Part shown: positions 50,065 through 57,862 of the stretch, piece after piece | Position numbering within the stretch: position 1 is the stretch's first letter | Layout: every line of letters starts with the position of its first letter | From: Hyphomicrobiales bacterium | Lineage (GTDB): Bacteria > Pseudomonadota > Alphaproteobacteria > Rhizobiales > Rhizobiaceae | DNA length: 64,000 bases | Direction: 5' to 3' | Assembly (NCBI GenBank): GCA_900467745.1 | Contig: UBQW01000041.1 | Span: 39,108-103,107 of the forward strand | Position numbers and translations under genes: made by a program | Notes under the pieces: model-generated | What the model saw: only the letters and a program-made list of their open reading frames with translations | Database searches by the model: none | Told to the model about the DNA's origin: nothing

Positions 50065-50676
50065 ATGAAAATCATCGAGACCGTCGAAGAACTGGCTGAG
50101 ATTTACGGCGGCGGCTTGTCGGAAGCTTCCGTGGCGAAGGTGACGAACCACCTGACGCCGCTCTACCGGCAGATGATCGAGGCGTCGCCTTTCGTTGCGC
50201 TGGCGACGGTCGGTCCGGAGGGGCTGGACTGCTCTCCGCGCGGTGACCTCGGTGGCGTCGTGCGCGTGATAGATGACAAGGTGCTGCAGATGCCTGACTG
50301 GCGCGGCAATAACCGTGTCGATTCGCTGTCGAACATCGTGCGCGATCCGAGGCTTGCGCTGATGTTTCTCATCCCGGGATCGAATACGACGATGCGGATC
50401 AACGGGCGCGGCGTCGTTTCGAACGACGAGGCGCTGCTCACCTCCTTCGAGATGGACGGCAAGCATCCGCGCACGGTTATCGTGGTGACGATCGAGGAGG
50501 TCTATTTCCAATGCGCGCGGGCGCTTATCCGCTCCGAGCTCTGGAATCCCGACAATTTCGTCGATCCAAAAGGCCTTCCGACGCCCGGCCTGATGCTGAA
50601 GGCGGCAACGGAAGCGTTCGATCACGAGACCTATGATCGCGAATGGGCCGCACGCGCGGCCAAGACGATGTGGTAG
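50065..50676 (+). CDS. Pyridoxamine 5'-phosphate oxidase-like flavoprotein
   Basis: 203 residues. FMN-binding split-barrel: SPFVALATVGPEGLDCSPRGD, then LQMPDWRGNNRVDSLSNI and IPGSNTTMRINGRG. Matches the PPOX-type FMN proteins of the MSMEG_1061/DR2398 group, of unknown substrate. ATG 50065 is used because homology starts at KIIETVEEL; GTG 50041 is possible. Converges on a diguanylate cyclase gene with a 6 bp GC hairpin (50690-50707) in the 31 bp between. Confidence 0.82.
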   Translation: MKIIETVEELAEIYGGGLSEASVAKVTNHLTPLYRQMIEASPFVALATVGPEGLDCSPRGDLGGVVRVIDDKVLQMPDWRGNNRVDSLSNIVRDPRLALMFLIPGSNTTMRINGRGVVSNDEALLTSFEMDGKHPRTVIVVTIEEVYFQCARALIRSELWNPDNFVDPKGLPTPGLMLKAATEAFDHETYDREWAARAAKTMW

Positions 50677-50707
50677 CGTTTGATATAGGGCCGCGGTTCG
50701 TCGCGGC

Positions 50708-51775
50708 TCAGGCCTTGTAGATCAGCCAGCTCTTGGTGAAATCCTTCTGCATGCCGTCCTCGAAGAGGACGCTGCAGTTGCGGCCGGCGTTCTTGGCGCC
50801 GTAAAGGGCGACGTCGCTCTTGTGATAGAGCTCGCCCGCATCCTCGGCGCTCGACGCCATGCAGATGCCGACCGACACCGTGACCGGTCCATAGTTGACG
50901 CGGGTTCGGGAATTCTTGAACGGCGTGGCCTCGAGCGTGCGCCGGATGCGCTCGGCGACGGCCATGACTTCGTCGGCCGTGTTGCCCTCGATGATCAGCG
51001 CGAACTCCTCGCCACCGGTGCGGGCAACGAAGACGTCGCGACGCACATTGGCGCGGATGACCGAAGCGACCGTCGCGAGGATCTTGTCGCCGACGGGATG
51101 GCCGTAGGTGTCGTTGATCTTCTTGAAGTTGTCGATATCGGCAAGCACAAGCGCCGTGATCGGGCGCATGGCCGGATTGTTGAAGACGGCGGCGAGGCGG
51201 TCGTCGAAGGCGCGGCGGTTTGAGAGGCGGGTCAGCGAATCCGTGTTGGCGATTCGCTTGTATTCGTCGAGTTCCTTGCGGACCTGATCCATTTCGTTGG
51301 AGCGCTGCACGACGTTTTCCACGGTGCGCTCACCATGCGCCATGGTGTGTCCGGTCGCCTCGGTCAGCAGATGCAAGGCATTCTGGATGAGGTCGACGCT
51401 GGACGTGTTCTTCGAGGTGATGCGGTTATAGGTCTCGCCAAGCAGTCTGTTGTAGCTTTCGAGCGAGGTTTGCTCCTGGCGCAGCACGCGCAGGACCGAT
51501 TCGAGTTCGGCTGCGATGCGGGTATGGGCGTCGTCAAAGACGCGGCCGGCGCCGTGGCTGAAATGCTGCGCGCCGAGTTCGTCCAGTTCTTCCTGGGTCG
51601 CCTGGTTTCCGAGCGCCGCGAGATCACGCGTCAGCGCCGGGTTGGAGCCGATATAGGCTTCATAGAACAGTTCATAGTTTCGCGGAATGGGCGCAACACC
51701 CATGGAGCGCATCGCAAAAGTGATCTGGCTCGCCACATCGGGAACCTGCGTCTTTGGCGCCACAGCCGTCGTCAT
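50708..51775 (-). CDS. Soluble diguanylate cyclase (GGDEF)
   Basis: 355 residues, no membrane segment. An N-terminal helical domain (about 1-165) begins VASQITFAMRSMGVAPIPRN and contains a coiled-coil stretch; it is followed by the cyclase core: NTDSLTRLSNRRAFDD, ADIDNFKKINDTYGH and GGEEF (254-258). The RxxD inhibitory site is not in its usual register (VRRDVF instead). Predicted to make cyclic di-GMP. Start at ATG 51775; frame to 51802. Confidence 0.88.
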   Translation of the reverse strand: MTTAVAPKTQVPDVASQITFAMRSMGVAPIPRNYELFYEAYIGSNPALTRDLAALGNQATQEELDELGAQHFSHGAGRVFDDAHTRIAAELESVLRVLRQEQTSLESYNRLLGETYNRITSKNTSSVDLIQNALHLLTEATGHTMAHGERTVENVVQRSNEMDQVRKELDEYKRIANTDSLTRLSNRRAFDDRLAAVFNNPAMRPITALVLADIDNFKKINDTYGHPVGDKILATVASVIRANVRRDVFVARTGGEEFALIIEGNTADEVMAVAERIRRTLEATPFKNSRTRVNYGPVTVSVGICMASSAEDAGELYHKSDVALYGAKNAGRNCSVLFEDGMQKDFTKSWLIYKA

Positions 51776-52110
51776 CCGGCCACTCCTTATGGTACATCTC
51801 AAAAGTCTTCTCTTATTTCTTAAGCTACAATTGTTTTGAAATGATTAAGGTTGGATATACCAGAGATTACATGTGAATTTTATTCGAATTGGCCGACTTG
51901 TTCTTATCTGTATGATTTTTATATCGGAATCCAAGCGGAGGCGGAGGAGGCCTACGCGTCCTGAGGGTATCTTTCTTTAGGTGAGCTGGGCGAAATATTC
52001 GCCAGACATCATCACTGTCAATGATCCATTGACAATCGGTTTCTGATATCGGCTCTTTTGTGAACGATAAGGAAGTGGCAACTTGCATTTCAAGGCACCG
52101 TAGCGGCGCC
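51776..52110. other. 335 bp AT-rich intergenic region with two operator-like dyads
   Basis: Markedly more AT-rich than the flanks, with TTTGAAATGATTAAGG and TTTTATATCGG stretches suitable for promoters in both directions. Two short perfect dyads are listed separately (51989-52003 and 52016-52034). No gene seen in it. It probably holds promoters for the diguanylate cyclase (minus) and the small ORF at 52111 (plus). Confidence 0.5.
51989..52034. promoter_or_regulatory. Two adjacent inverted repeats, candidate operators
   Basis: The first is GGCGAA-ATA-TTCGCC (51989-52003) and the second TGTCAATG-ATC-CATTGACA (52016-52034). They are centred 29 bp apart (about three helical turns). Sequence-symmetric and in a promoter-like region; binding protein unknown. 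Confidence 0.4.
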
Positions 52111-52344
52111 ATGAGAAAGCAACAGGCCATGCAAACGTCCCATAACTCGCCTCCAGCCGTGCTCGCTGCCGCTGTTACTGCCGGATCTCTTTTCCTGATC
52201 CAGCAACAAGGCTTCTTTCATGGCGCATTTACTTCGGAAATACTGGCAAGCATCGATGCCGAAGATGTGCTTGTCGCGAGTGATTACACCGTGACAAGCA
52301 AAAGCGAAGTGGCTGGCGGCGACGTGATTGCGCCAGCCCACTGA
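52111..52344 (+). CDS. Small orphan protein (about 77 aa), doubtful
   Basis: About 77 residues with one hydrophobic segment (PPAVLAAAVTAGSLFLI), possibly a signal peptide or anchor, and a polar tail (DVLVASDYTVTSKSEVAGGD). Start uncertain: ATG 52111, GTG 52060 or ATG 52129; no good ribosome site. No family recognised. Stops 4 bp before the convergent fumA stop. Confidence 0.4.
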   Translation: MRKQQAMQTSHNSPPAVLAAAVTAGSLFLIQQQGFFHGAFTSEILASIDAEDVLVASDYTVTSKSEVAGGDVIAPAH

Positions 52345-52348
52345 CTAA

Positions 52349-53956
52349 TCAGCCGAGGTTGAATTCCTGGAAGAAGTCGTTGCCCTTGTCGTCGGTGACG
52401 ATGAAGGCAGGGAAGTCCTCGACCTCGATTTTCCACACCGCTTCCATGCCGAGCTCCGGATATTCCAGCACCTCGACCTTGCGGATGCAGTCCTGCGCCA
52501 GCCGGGCGGCCGGCCCGCCGATGGAGCCGAGATAGAAGCCGCCATGGGTCTTGCATGCCTCGCGCACGGCCCGCGACCGGTTGCCCTTGGCGAGCATGAT
52601 CATCGAGCCGCCGAAGGACTGGAACTGGTCGACATACGAGTCCATGCGGCCGGCCGTCGTCGGGCCGAAGGAGCCTGAGGCGTAGCCGGCAGGCGTCTTG
52701 GCCGGGCCGGCGTAGTAGACCGGGTGGTTCTTCATGTAGTCGGGCATGCCTTCGCCCTTTTCCAGACGCTCGCGGATCTTGGAGTGGGCGAGGTCGCGGA
52801 CGACGATGATCGTGCCGGTCAGCGACAGGCGGGTTTTCACCGGATGCTTGCTGAGTTCTGCAAGTATATCGGCCATCGGCTGGTTCAGATCGATCTTGAT
52901 CATCGATTCCGACAGCTTAGCCTCGTCGATCTCAGGCATATACTTGGACGGATCGGTTTCCAGCTGCTCGACGAAGATGCCCTCGCGGGTGATCTTGCCC
53001 TTTGCCTGGCGGTCGGCGGAACAGGAGACGCCGAGGCCGATCGGCAGCGAGGCGCCGTGGCGGGGCAGGCGGATGACGCGGACGTCATGACAGAAATACT
53101 TGCCGCCGAACTGTGCGCCGACGCCCATCTGCTGCGTCAGCTTGTGGATTTCCTTTTCCATCTCGACATCGCGGAAGGCGTGGCCGCTTTCCGAGCCCTC
53201 GGTCGGGAGATCGTCGAGATAGCGCGTGGAGGCGAGCTTGACGGTCTTCAGGTTCATCTCGGCCGAGGTGCCGCCGATGACGATCGCCAGATGGTAGGGA
53301 GGACAGGCCGCCGTACCGAGCGTGAGGATCTTCTCCTTGAGGAAGTCGATCATCCGGTCGCGTGTCAGCAACGAGGGCGTGCAGTGGTAGAGGAAGGTCT
53401 TGTTGGCCGAGCCGCCGCCCTTTGCGACGAAGAGGAAATTGTATTCGTCCGTGCCTTCCTCGTAGATGTCGATCTGCGCCGGCAGGTTGTTCTTGGTGTT
53501 CTTCTCTTCGAACATCTTGATCGGGGCGAGCTGCGAGTAGCGCAGGTTCTTCTTCTCGTAGGCATCCATCACGCCCTTGGCGAGCGCCGAATAGTCCTCG
53601 CCCTCGGTCCAGACGCGGCGACCCTTCTTGCCCATGATGATCGCGGTGCCGGTGTCCTGGCACATGGGAAGGATGCCGCCGGCGGCGATGTTGGCGTTCT
53701 TCAGGAGGTCGTAGGCGACGAAGCGGTCGTTATCGGTCGCCTCGGGGTCGTCGAGGATCGAGGCAAGCTGCTTCAGGTGGCCGGGGCGAAGCAGATGGTT
53801 GATGTCGGCAAAGGCGGTCTCGGCCAGCAGACGGATGCCCTCGGGCTCGACGGTCAGGATGTCCTGGCCCTTGAAGCTGTCGACAGAGACATGGTCGCTG
53901 CTGATCTTGCGGTACTGGGTGGAGTCTTTGCCGAGGGGGAACAGATCGTCAGCCAT
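52349..53956 (-). CDS. fumA: Fumarate hydratase class I (iron-sulfur)
   Basis: 535 residues. Oxygen-sensitive [4Fe-4S] fumarase of the TCA cycle. Cys99 in ILPMCQDTGT, Cys218 in TAACPPYHLAIVIGG and Cys312 in GVSCSADRQAKG are the cluster ligands. The C-terminal beta domain includes DSYVDQFQSFGGSMIMLAKG. Start ATG 53956 has GAAAGGT upstream; the frame runs back to 54025. Own promoter likely, since a terminator closes the upstream fumC. Confidence 0.94.
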   Translation of the reverse strand: MADDLFPLGKDSTQYRKISSDHVSVDSFKGQDILTVEPEGIRLLAETAFADINHLLRPGHLKQLASILDDPEATDNDRFVAYDLLKNANIAAGGILPMCQDTGTAIIMGKKGRRVWTEGEDYSALAKGVMDAYEKKNLRYSQLAPIKMFEEKNTKNNLPAQIDIYEEGTDEYNFLFVAKGGGSANKTFLYHCTPSLLTRDRMIDFLKEKILTLGTAACPPYHLAIVIGGTSAEMNLKTVKLASTRYLDDLPTEGSESGHAFRDVEMEKEIHKLTQQMGVGAQFGGKYFCHDVRVIRLPRHGASLPIGLGVSCSADRQAKGKITREGIFVEQLETDPSKYMPEIDEAKLSESMIKIDLNQPMADILAELSKHPVKTRLSLTGTIIVVRDLAHSKIRERLEKGEGMPDYMKNHPVYYAGPAKTPAGYASGSFGPTTAGRMDSYVDQFQSFGGSMIMLAKGNRSRAVREACKTHGGFYLGSIGGPAARLAQDCIRKVEVLEYPELGMEAVWKIEVEDFPAFIVTDDKGNDFFQEFNLG

Positions 53957-54062
53957 CGAATGACCTTTCATGCGGGCCGGAATGGAAATCGCAGACGGTC
54001 TATGCGGGCATCTCGCCAATTGCAATCATTCTAAAACCTTCGGAAATGGCTCATGAATGCAC

Positions 54063-54094
54063 GAAAAACACCGCCACGGAGGCCGTGGCGGTGT
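54063..54094 (-). terminator. Intrinsic terminator of fumC
   Basis: On the minus strand ACACCGCCACGG, loop CCT, CCGTGGCGGTGT, followed by TTTT: a 12 bp perfect stem and a U-run, starting 31 bp after the fumC stop (plus-strand coordinates 54068-54094 for the stem). Among the clearest terminators in the window. Confidence 0.88.
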
Positions 54095-54124
54095 CTGGTG
54101 GTTCATCGATGATCCGGGATGGAG

Positions 54125-55516
54125 TTATTTCGGACCGATCATGGTTTCCGGGCGAACGTACTGGTCGAACTCTTCGTTCGTCAGGTAACCGCCGCCGACG
54201 GCTTCCTCGCGCAGCGTCGTGCCGTTCTTGTGCGCGGTCTTGGCGATCTTGGCGCAGATGTCGTAGCCGAGGCGGCCGTTCAGCGCCGTCACCAGCATCA
54301 GCGAGTTCTCGACGCCCTTCCTGATGTTGTCCTCACGGGCTTCGATCCCGACAACGCAGTTGTCGGTGAAGGAGACGGCGGCGTCGCCGAGCAGCTGCAC
54401 CGACTGCAGGAAGTTATAGGCCATCATCGGATTATAGACGTTGAGCTCGAAATGGCCCTGGCTGCCGGCGAAGGTGAGTGCGGCGTTGTTGCCGAAGACG
54501 TGGGCGCAGACCTGCGTCAGCGCTTCCGACTGCGTCGGGTTGACCTTGCCGGGCATGATCGAGGAGCCGGGCTCGTTTTCCGGCAGCGACAGTTCGCCGA
54601 GGCCGGCGCGCGGGCCGGAGCCGAGGAAGCGGATGTCGTTGGCGATCTTGAAGAGAGCGGCTGCGGCTGCGTTGATCGCGCCATGGGCGAAGACCATCGA
54701 GTCGTGCGAAGCGAGTGCCTCGAACTTGTTCGGCGCGGTGACGAAGGGCAGGGCAGTAATAGTGGAGATCTCTTCCGCGACCTTCTCCGCGAATCCGATC
54801 GGGGCGTTGAGGCCAGTGCCGACGGCGGTGCCGCCCTGCGCGAGCTTGGAGAGCGCCGGCAGCGTCAGTTCGATATTGGCGATCGCGGATGCTACTTGCG
54901 CGGAGTAACCGGAGAATTCCTGGCCGAGCGTCAGCGGCGTCGCGTCCTGCGTATGCGTGCGGCCGATCTTGATGATGTGGCTGAACTCGGTGACCTTCAT
55001 GTCGAGCGCCGCATGCAGATGCTTCAGGCCCGGCAGCAAGTGGTGGACGATCTGTTCGACGCAGGCGATGTGCATGGCCGTCGGGTAGGTGTCGTTCGAC
55101 GACTGGCTCATGTTGACGTGGTCGTTAGGATGCACCGGCTTCTTCGAGCCCATGACGCCGCCGAGCATTTCGATCGCGCGGTTGGAGATCACCTCGTTGG
55201 CGTTCATGTTCGACTGCGTGCCTGAGCCGGTCTGCCAGACAACGAGCGGGAAGTGGTCGTTGAGCTTGCCGTCGATGACTTCCTGGGCGGCGTCGATGAT
55301 GGCGTTGCCTACCGCCGATTCCAGCTTGCCGAGAGCCATGTTGGCGCGGGCGGCGGCCTGCTTGACGATGCCCAGCGCACGCACGATCGACAGCGGCTGC
55401 TTCTCCCAACCGATCTTGAAATTGCCGAGCGAGCGCTGCGCCTGCGCGCCCCAATACTTGTCGCTTTGTACTTCAATCTCGCCGAAAGTATCGGTTTCGA
55501 TACGGGTGGAAGTCAT
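54125..55516 (-). CDS. fumC: Fumarate hydratase class II
   Basis: 463 residues, standard length. Iron-free, oxygen-stable fumarase. TETDTFGEIEV-like start (RIETDTFGEIEVQSDKYWGA), TGSGTQSNMNANEV, the B-site HPNDHVNMSQSSND, and the GSSIMPGKVNPTQ signature loop (about 318-330). ATG 55516 is chosen because AAAGG is correctly spaced; ATG 55522 is possible. Upstream of fumA on the same strand but separated by its own terminator. Confidence 0.96.
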   Translation of the reverse strand: MTSTRIETDTFGEIEVQSDKYWGAQAQRSLGNFKIGWEKQPLSIVRALGIVKQAAARANMALGKLESAVGNAIIDAAQEVIDGKLNDHFPLVVWQTGSGTQSNMNANEVISNRAIEMLGGVMGSKKPVHPNDHVNMSQSSNDTYPTAMHIACVEQIVHHLLPGLKHLHAALDMKVTEFSHIIKIGRTHTQDATPLTLGQEFSGYSAQVASAIANIELTLPALSKLAQGGTAVGTGLNAPIGFAEKVAEEISTITALPFVTAPNKFEALASHDSMVFAHGAINAAAAALFKIANDIRFLGSGPRAGLGELSLPENEPGSSIMPGKVNPTQSEALTQVCAHVFGNNAALTFAGSQGHFELNVYNPMMAYNFLQSVQLLGDAAVSFTDNCVVGIEAREDNIRKGVENSLMLVTALNGRLGYDICAKIAKTAHKNGTTLREEAVGGGYLTNEEFDQYVRPETMIGPK

Positions 55517-55920
55517 GGCCATGCCTTTCTTTCGCGTGAGCGGCTGCGGAGATGCCGTCTTATAGGTCTCAAGCCAGCCCAAGAAAACAGCGGCGATCAA
55601 AAAATATGAGCCGTGAAGTCATATTAGCGGCTGCGCTATACGTGGTTTTTTGGCCACGTCTTATTTTTTATCAAACAACGTCTTTTGGGGGACTGTGTGA
55701 GCGGGCGAAAATAAAGTAAAAAATTAACCAATAATTTCATAATTTTGTGTGAACTGCCGGGAGGCGGCGGGTTTGCTACGTTACGGAAGAGTGAGTTCTT
55801 CGAGGCTGGCGGTGGCGTCCCGTTTCTGCCATGTCACCTGACAGCGACGGGTGAGTACAAGAGTTTGAGCTGGGCGATGCCCATGACCGAAGACAGCATG
55901 AGACTGGGACTGGAAAAAGC
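55517..55920. other. 404 bp divergent intergenic region between fumC and the L,D-transpeptidase gene
   Basis: The centre (55640-55760) is very AT-rich (AAAATAAAGTAAAAAATTAACC, broken only by a few GC bases) and likely holds promoters. An inverted repeat AATATGA-N9-TCATATT (55603-55625) lies 87 bp before the fumC start. A small hairpin ACGTGG/CCACGT (55640-55659) is followed by a T-rich run on the plus strand but has no upstream plus-strand gene. No coding sequence seen. Confidence 0.5.
55603..55625. promoter_or_regulatory. Inverted repeat AATATGA-N9-TCATATT upstream of fumC
   Basis: 7 bp arms with a 9-base spacer, 87 bp upstream of the fumC start in an AT-rich region. Dyad of a size suited to a dimeric regulator; no match to Fnr/FixK (TTGAT-N4-ATCAA) boxes. 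Confidence 0.3.
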
Positions 55921-57792
55921 ATGAGATTCTTCTTGAAAGGTGCGGTTTCCGCACTGGCACTTTCCTGCGGCATGGCCGCTATGGGTGTCGCACCCGCGCA
56001 TGCCTATACGCTGATGGACATGATCCGAGGTGATCGTGCCCGCACCCAGAGCACCATCATCAACCCGGCTCCCGAAGTACTGCCGCCGCAGGCCAATACC
56101 AGCGCGCCGCTGCCGAAGGTGTCCGCACCGCGTTACTACACCTACAAGGTGGATCCGATGCGGCTTGTCGATACCGGCAAGTTCACCGATCCTGTCGTCA
56201 CCGGCGCGGTCGCCGCCGTCGGTACGCCGAGCGATGCCACGCCGTCGGTGCAGCGCCGCTATCTGATCGATGCCAAGGTTCGCGCCCCGGTCGAAGTCGC
56301 CAAGGCTCTCGAGACTTACTACGGCGACGCCAAGAACGAACTGGTCTGGCTGACCGGCACCGAGGTCAACGATCGCGCCAAGGCGGCGATGGCCTTCCTC
56401 GCCAATGCCGGCTCCGTTGGTCTTGACCCGGCCGACTATGCTGTCGAGGTTCCGGCTGTCGATCCGGCCAATCCGGATCCTGCCATGCGCGACCGCGCGC
56501 TGACGCAGTTCGAGCTGGCGCTGTCGGCCAAGGTTCTGGCCTATGTGCAGGATACGATCCGTGGCCGCGTCGACCCGAACAAGCTCTCCGGTTATCACGA
56601 CTTCGCCCGCAAGACGGTCAATCTCGATCCGGTCCTGAAGCTGGCGCGGATGAGCCCCGATGTCGGCGCCTATCTCTCGAGCCGCACGCCCAATGGTCCG
56701 CAGTTCGCAGCACTGCGGGCCGAGCTTGCCAAGCTGAAGGGCGAGGGTAATGGCGAACAGCCGATCAAGATCGAACTCAGCGGCGTTCTGCATCCCGGCG
56801 AAACGTCTTCGGAAATCCCCAACATCGTCAAGGCGATCGACAAGCACGGCTCGGCCGCGCTGAAGAGCGAGAACGCAGCGACACTGGCCGCCTACACCGG
56901 CGGTATCGATTACTCGCCCGAAATCGTGACGTTGGTCGAAGCTTTCCAGAAGGAACATGGCCTGAAGCCTGACGGCATCGTCGGCCAGGCGACCGTTCGC
57001 ACCATGACCGGCGGTGACAGCAACAGCTCGAAGATCGAGAAGGTTGTTGTGGCGATGGAACAGGCTCGCTGGCTGCCGGCCGATCTCGGCCCGCGCTACG
57101 TCTTCATCAACCAGCCGGCCTTCATGGTCTACTACAACAACGACAACAAGGAACAGTTGTCGATGCGCGTGGTGATCGGCCAGCCGTCGCACCAGACGTT
57201 CTTCTTCCAGGACCAGATCCAGACGGTTGAATTCAACCCGTTCTGGGGCGTGCCGCAGTCGATCATCATCAACGAGATGCTGCCGAAGCTGCGCTCCGAC
57301 CCGAACTATCTCGATCGCATGGGCTATGAAGTCGCCGTCGGCGGCCGTGCCGTGCCGTCTTCGAGCGTCGACTGGTACGGTTCGACGGCCAACGTCTCCG
57401 TGCGCCAGCCACCGAGCGGTGACAATGCGCTTGGCGAACTGAAGATCCTGTTCCCGAACGCGCATGCCATCTACATGCACGACACGCCTTCGAAGGGCTT
57501 CTTCAAGCGTGACATGCGTGCGCTGAGCCACGGTTGCGTGCGTCTCGCCGATCCGCGCGCGATGGCCGCGGCCGTTCTGAACACCACGGTCGACAAAATC
57601 GGCCAGGAGATCGCGACCGGCAAGAACCACGCGGTGCAGGTGCCGCAGAAGTTCCCCGTCTACATCGCCTACTTCACGGCCTGGCCGGACAAGAACGGCG
57701 TCGTCCAGTATTTCAACGACGTCTATGACCGCGACACCTACGTCCAGAAGGCCTTCGACGCCACGACCAAGGCACGCGGCGCCCAGATCTGA
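55921..57792 (+). CDS. Murein L,D-transpeptidase (YkuD domain, YcbB-like)
   Basis: 623 residues. Signal peptide about 1-28 (FLKGAVSALALSCGMAAMGV). Middle has a peptidoglycan-binding-like block (VEAFQKEHGLKPDGIVGQAT, about 338-358). The catalytic YkuD motif is near the C-terminus: HDTPSKGFFK followed by SHGCVRL with nucleophile Cys539. Such enzymes make 3-3 cross-links or attach proteins to murein; many Rhizobiales, which grow at the pole, have numerous copies. ATG 55921 follows GGAAAAAGC. Confidence 0.9.
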   Translation: MRFFLKGAVSALALSCGMAAMGVAPAHAYTLMDMIRGDRARTQSTIINPAPEVLPPQANTSAPLPKVSAPRYYTYKVDPMRLVDTGKFTDPVVTGAVAAVGTPSDATPSVQRRYLIDAKVRAPVEVAKALETYYGDAKNELVWLTGTEVNDRAKAAMAFLANAGSVGLDPADYAVEVPAVDPANPDPAMRDRALTQFELALSAKVLAYVQDTIRGRVDPNKLSGYHDFARKTVNLDPVLKLARMSPDVGAYLSSRTPNGPQFAALRAELAKLKGEGNGEQPIKIELSGVLHPGETSSEIPNIVKAIDKHGSAALKSENAATLAAYTGGIDYSPEIVTLVEAFQKEHGLKPDGIVGQATVRTMTGGDSNSSKIEKVVVAMEQARWLPADLGPRYVFINQPAFMVYYNNDNKEQLSMRVVIGQPSHQTFFFQDQIQTVEFNPFWGVPQSIIINEMLPKLRSDPNYLDRMGYEVAVGGRAVPSSSVDWYGSTANVSVRQPPSGDNALGELKILFPNAHAIYMHDTPSKGFFKRDMRALSHGCVRLADPRAMAAAVLNTTVDKIGQEIATGKNHAVQVPQKFPVYIAYFTAWPDKNGVVQYFNDVYDRDTYVQKAFDATTKARGAQI

Positions 57793-57799
57793 TTTCAGA

Positions 57800-57832
57800 C
57801 GCCGCGCGGCCCATCGGTCGCGCGGCGCCTTT
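57800..57832 (+). terminator. Terminator between the L,D-transpeptidase and recG
   Basis: Arms CGCCGCGCG (57800-57808) and CGCGCGGCG (57819-57827), 10-base loop, followed by CCTTTC. Starts 8 bp after the stop; converging recG ends at 57863. Confidence 0.65.
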
Positions 57833-57862
57833 CAACCTGTCGATGTCTGGTGATATCGGCGA

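Noticed and set aside
55640..55670. Small hairpin with a T-rich tail on the plus strand between fumC and the L,D-transpeptidase
   Set aside because: No plus-strand gene or sRNA promoter is evident before it, and the stem is only 6 bp in AT-rich DNA.
55834..57630. 598-codon minus-strand open frame across the L,D-transpeptidase
   Set aside because: Shadow of a gene with an intact SHGC catalytic motif.
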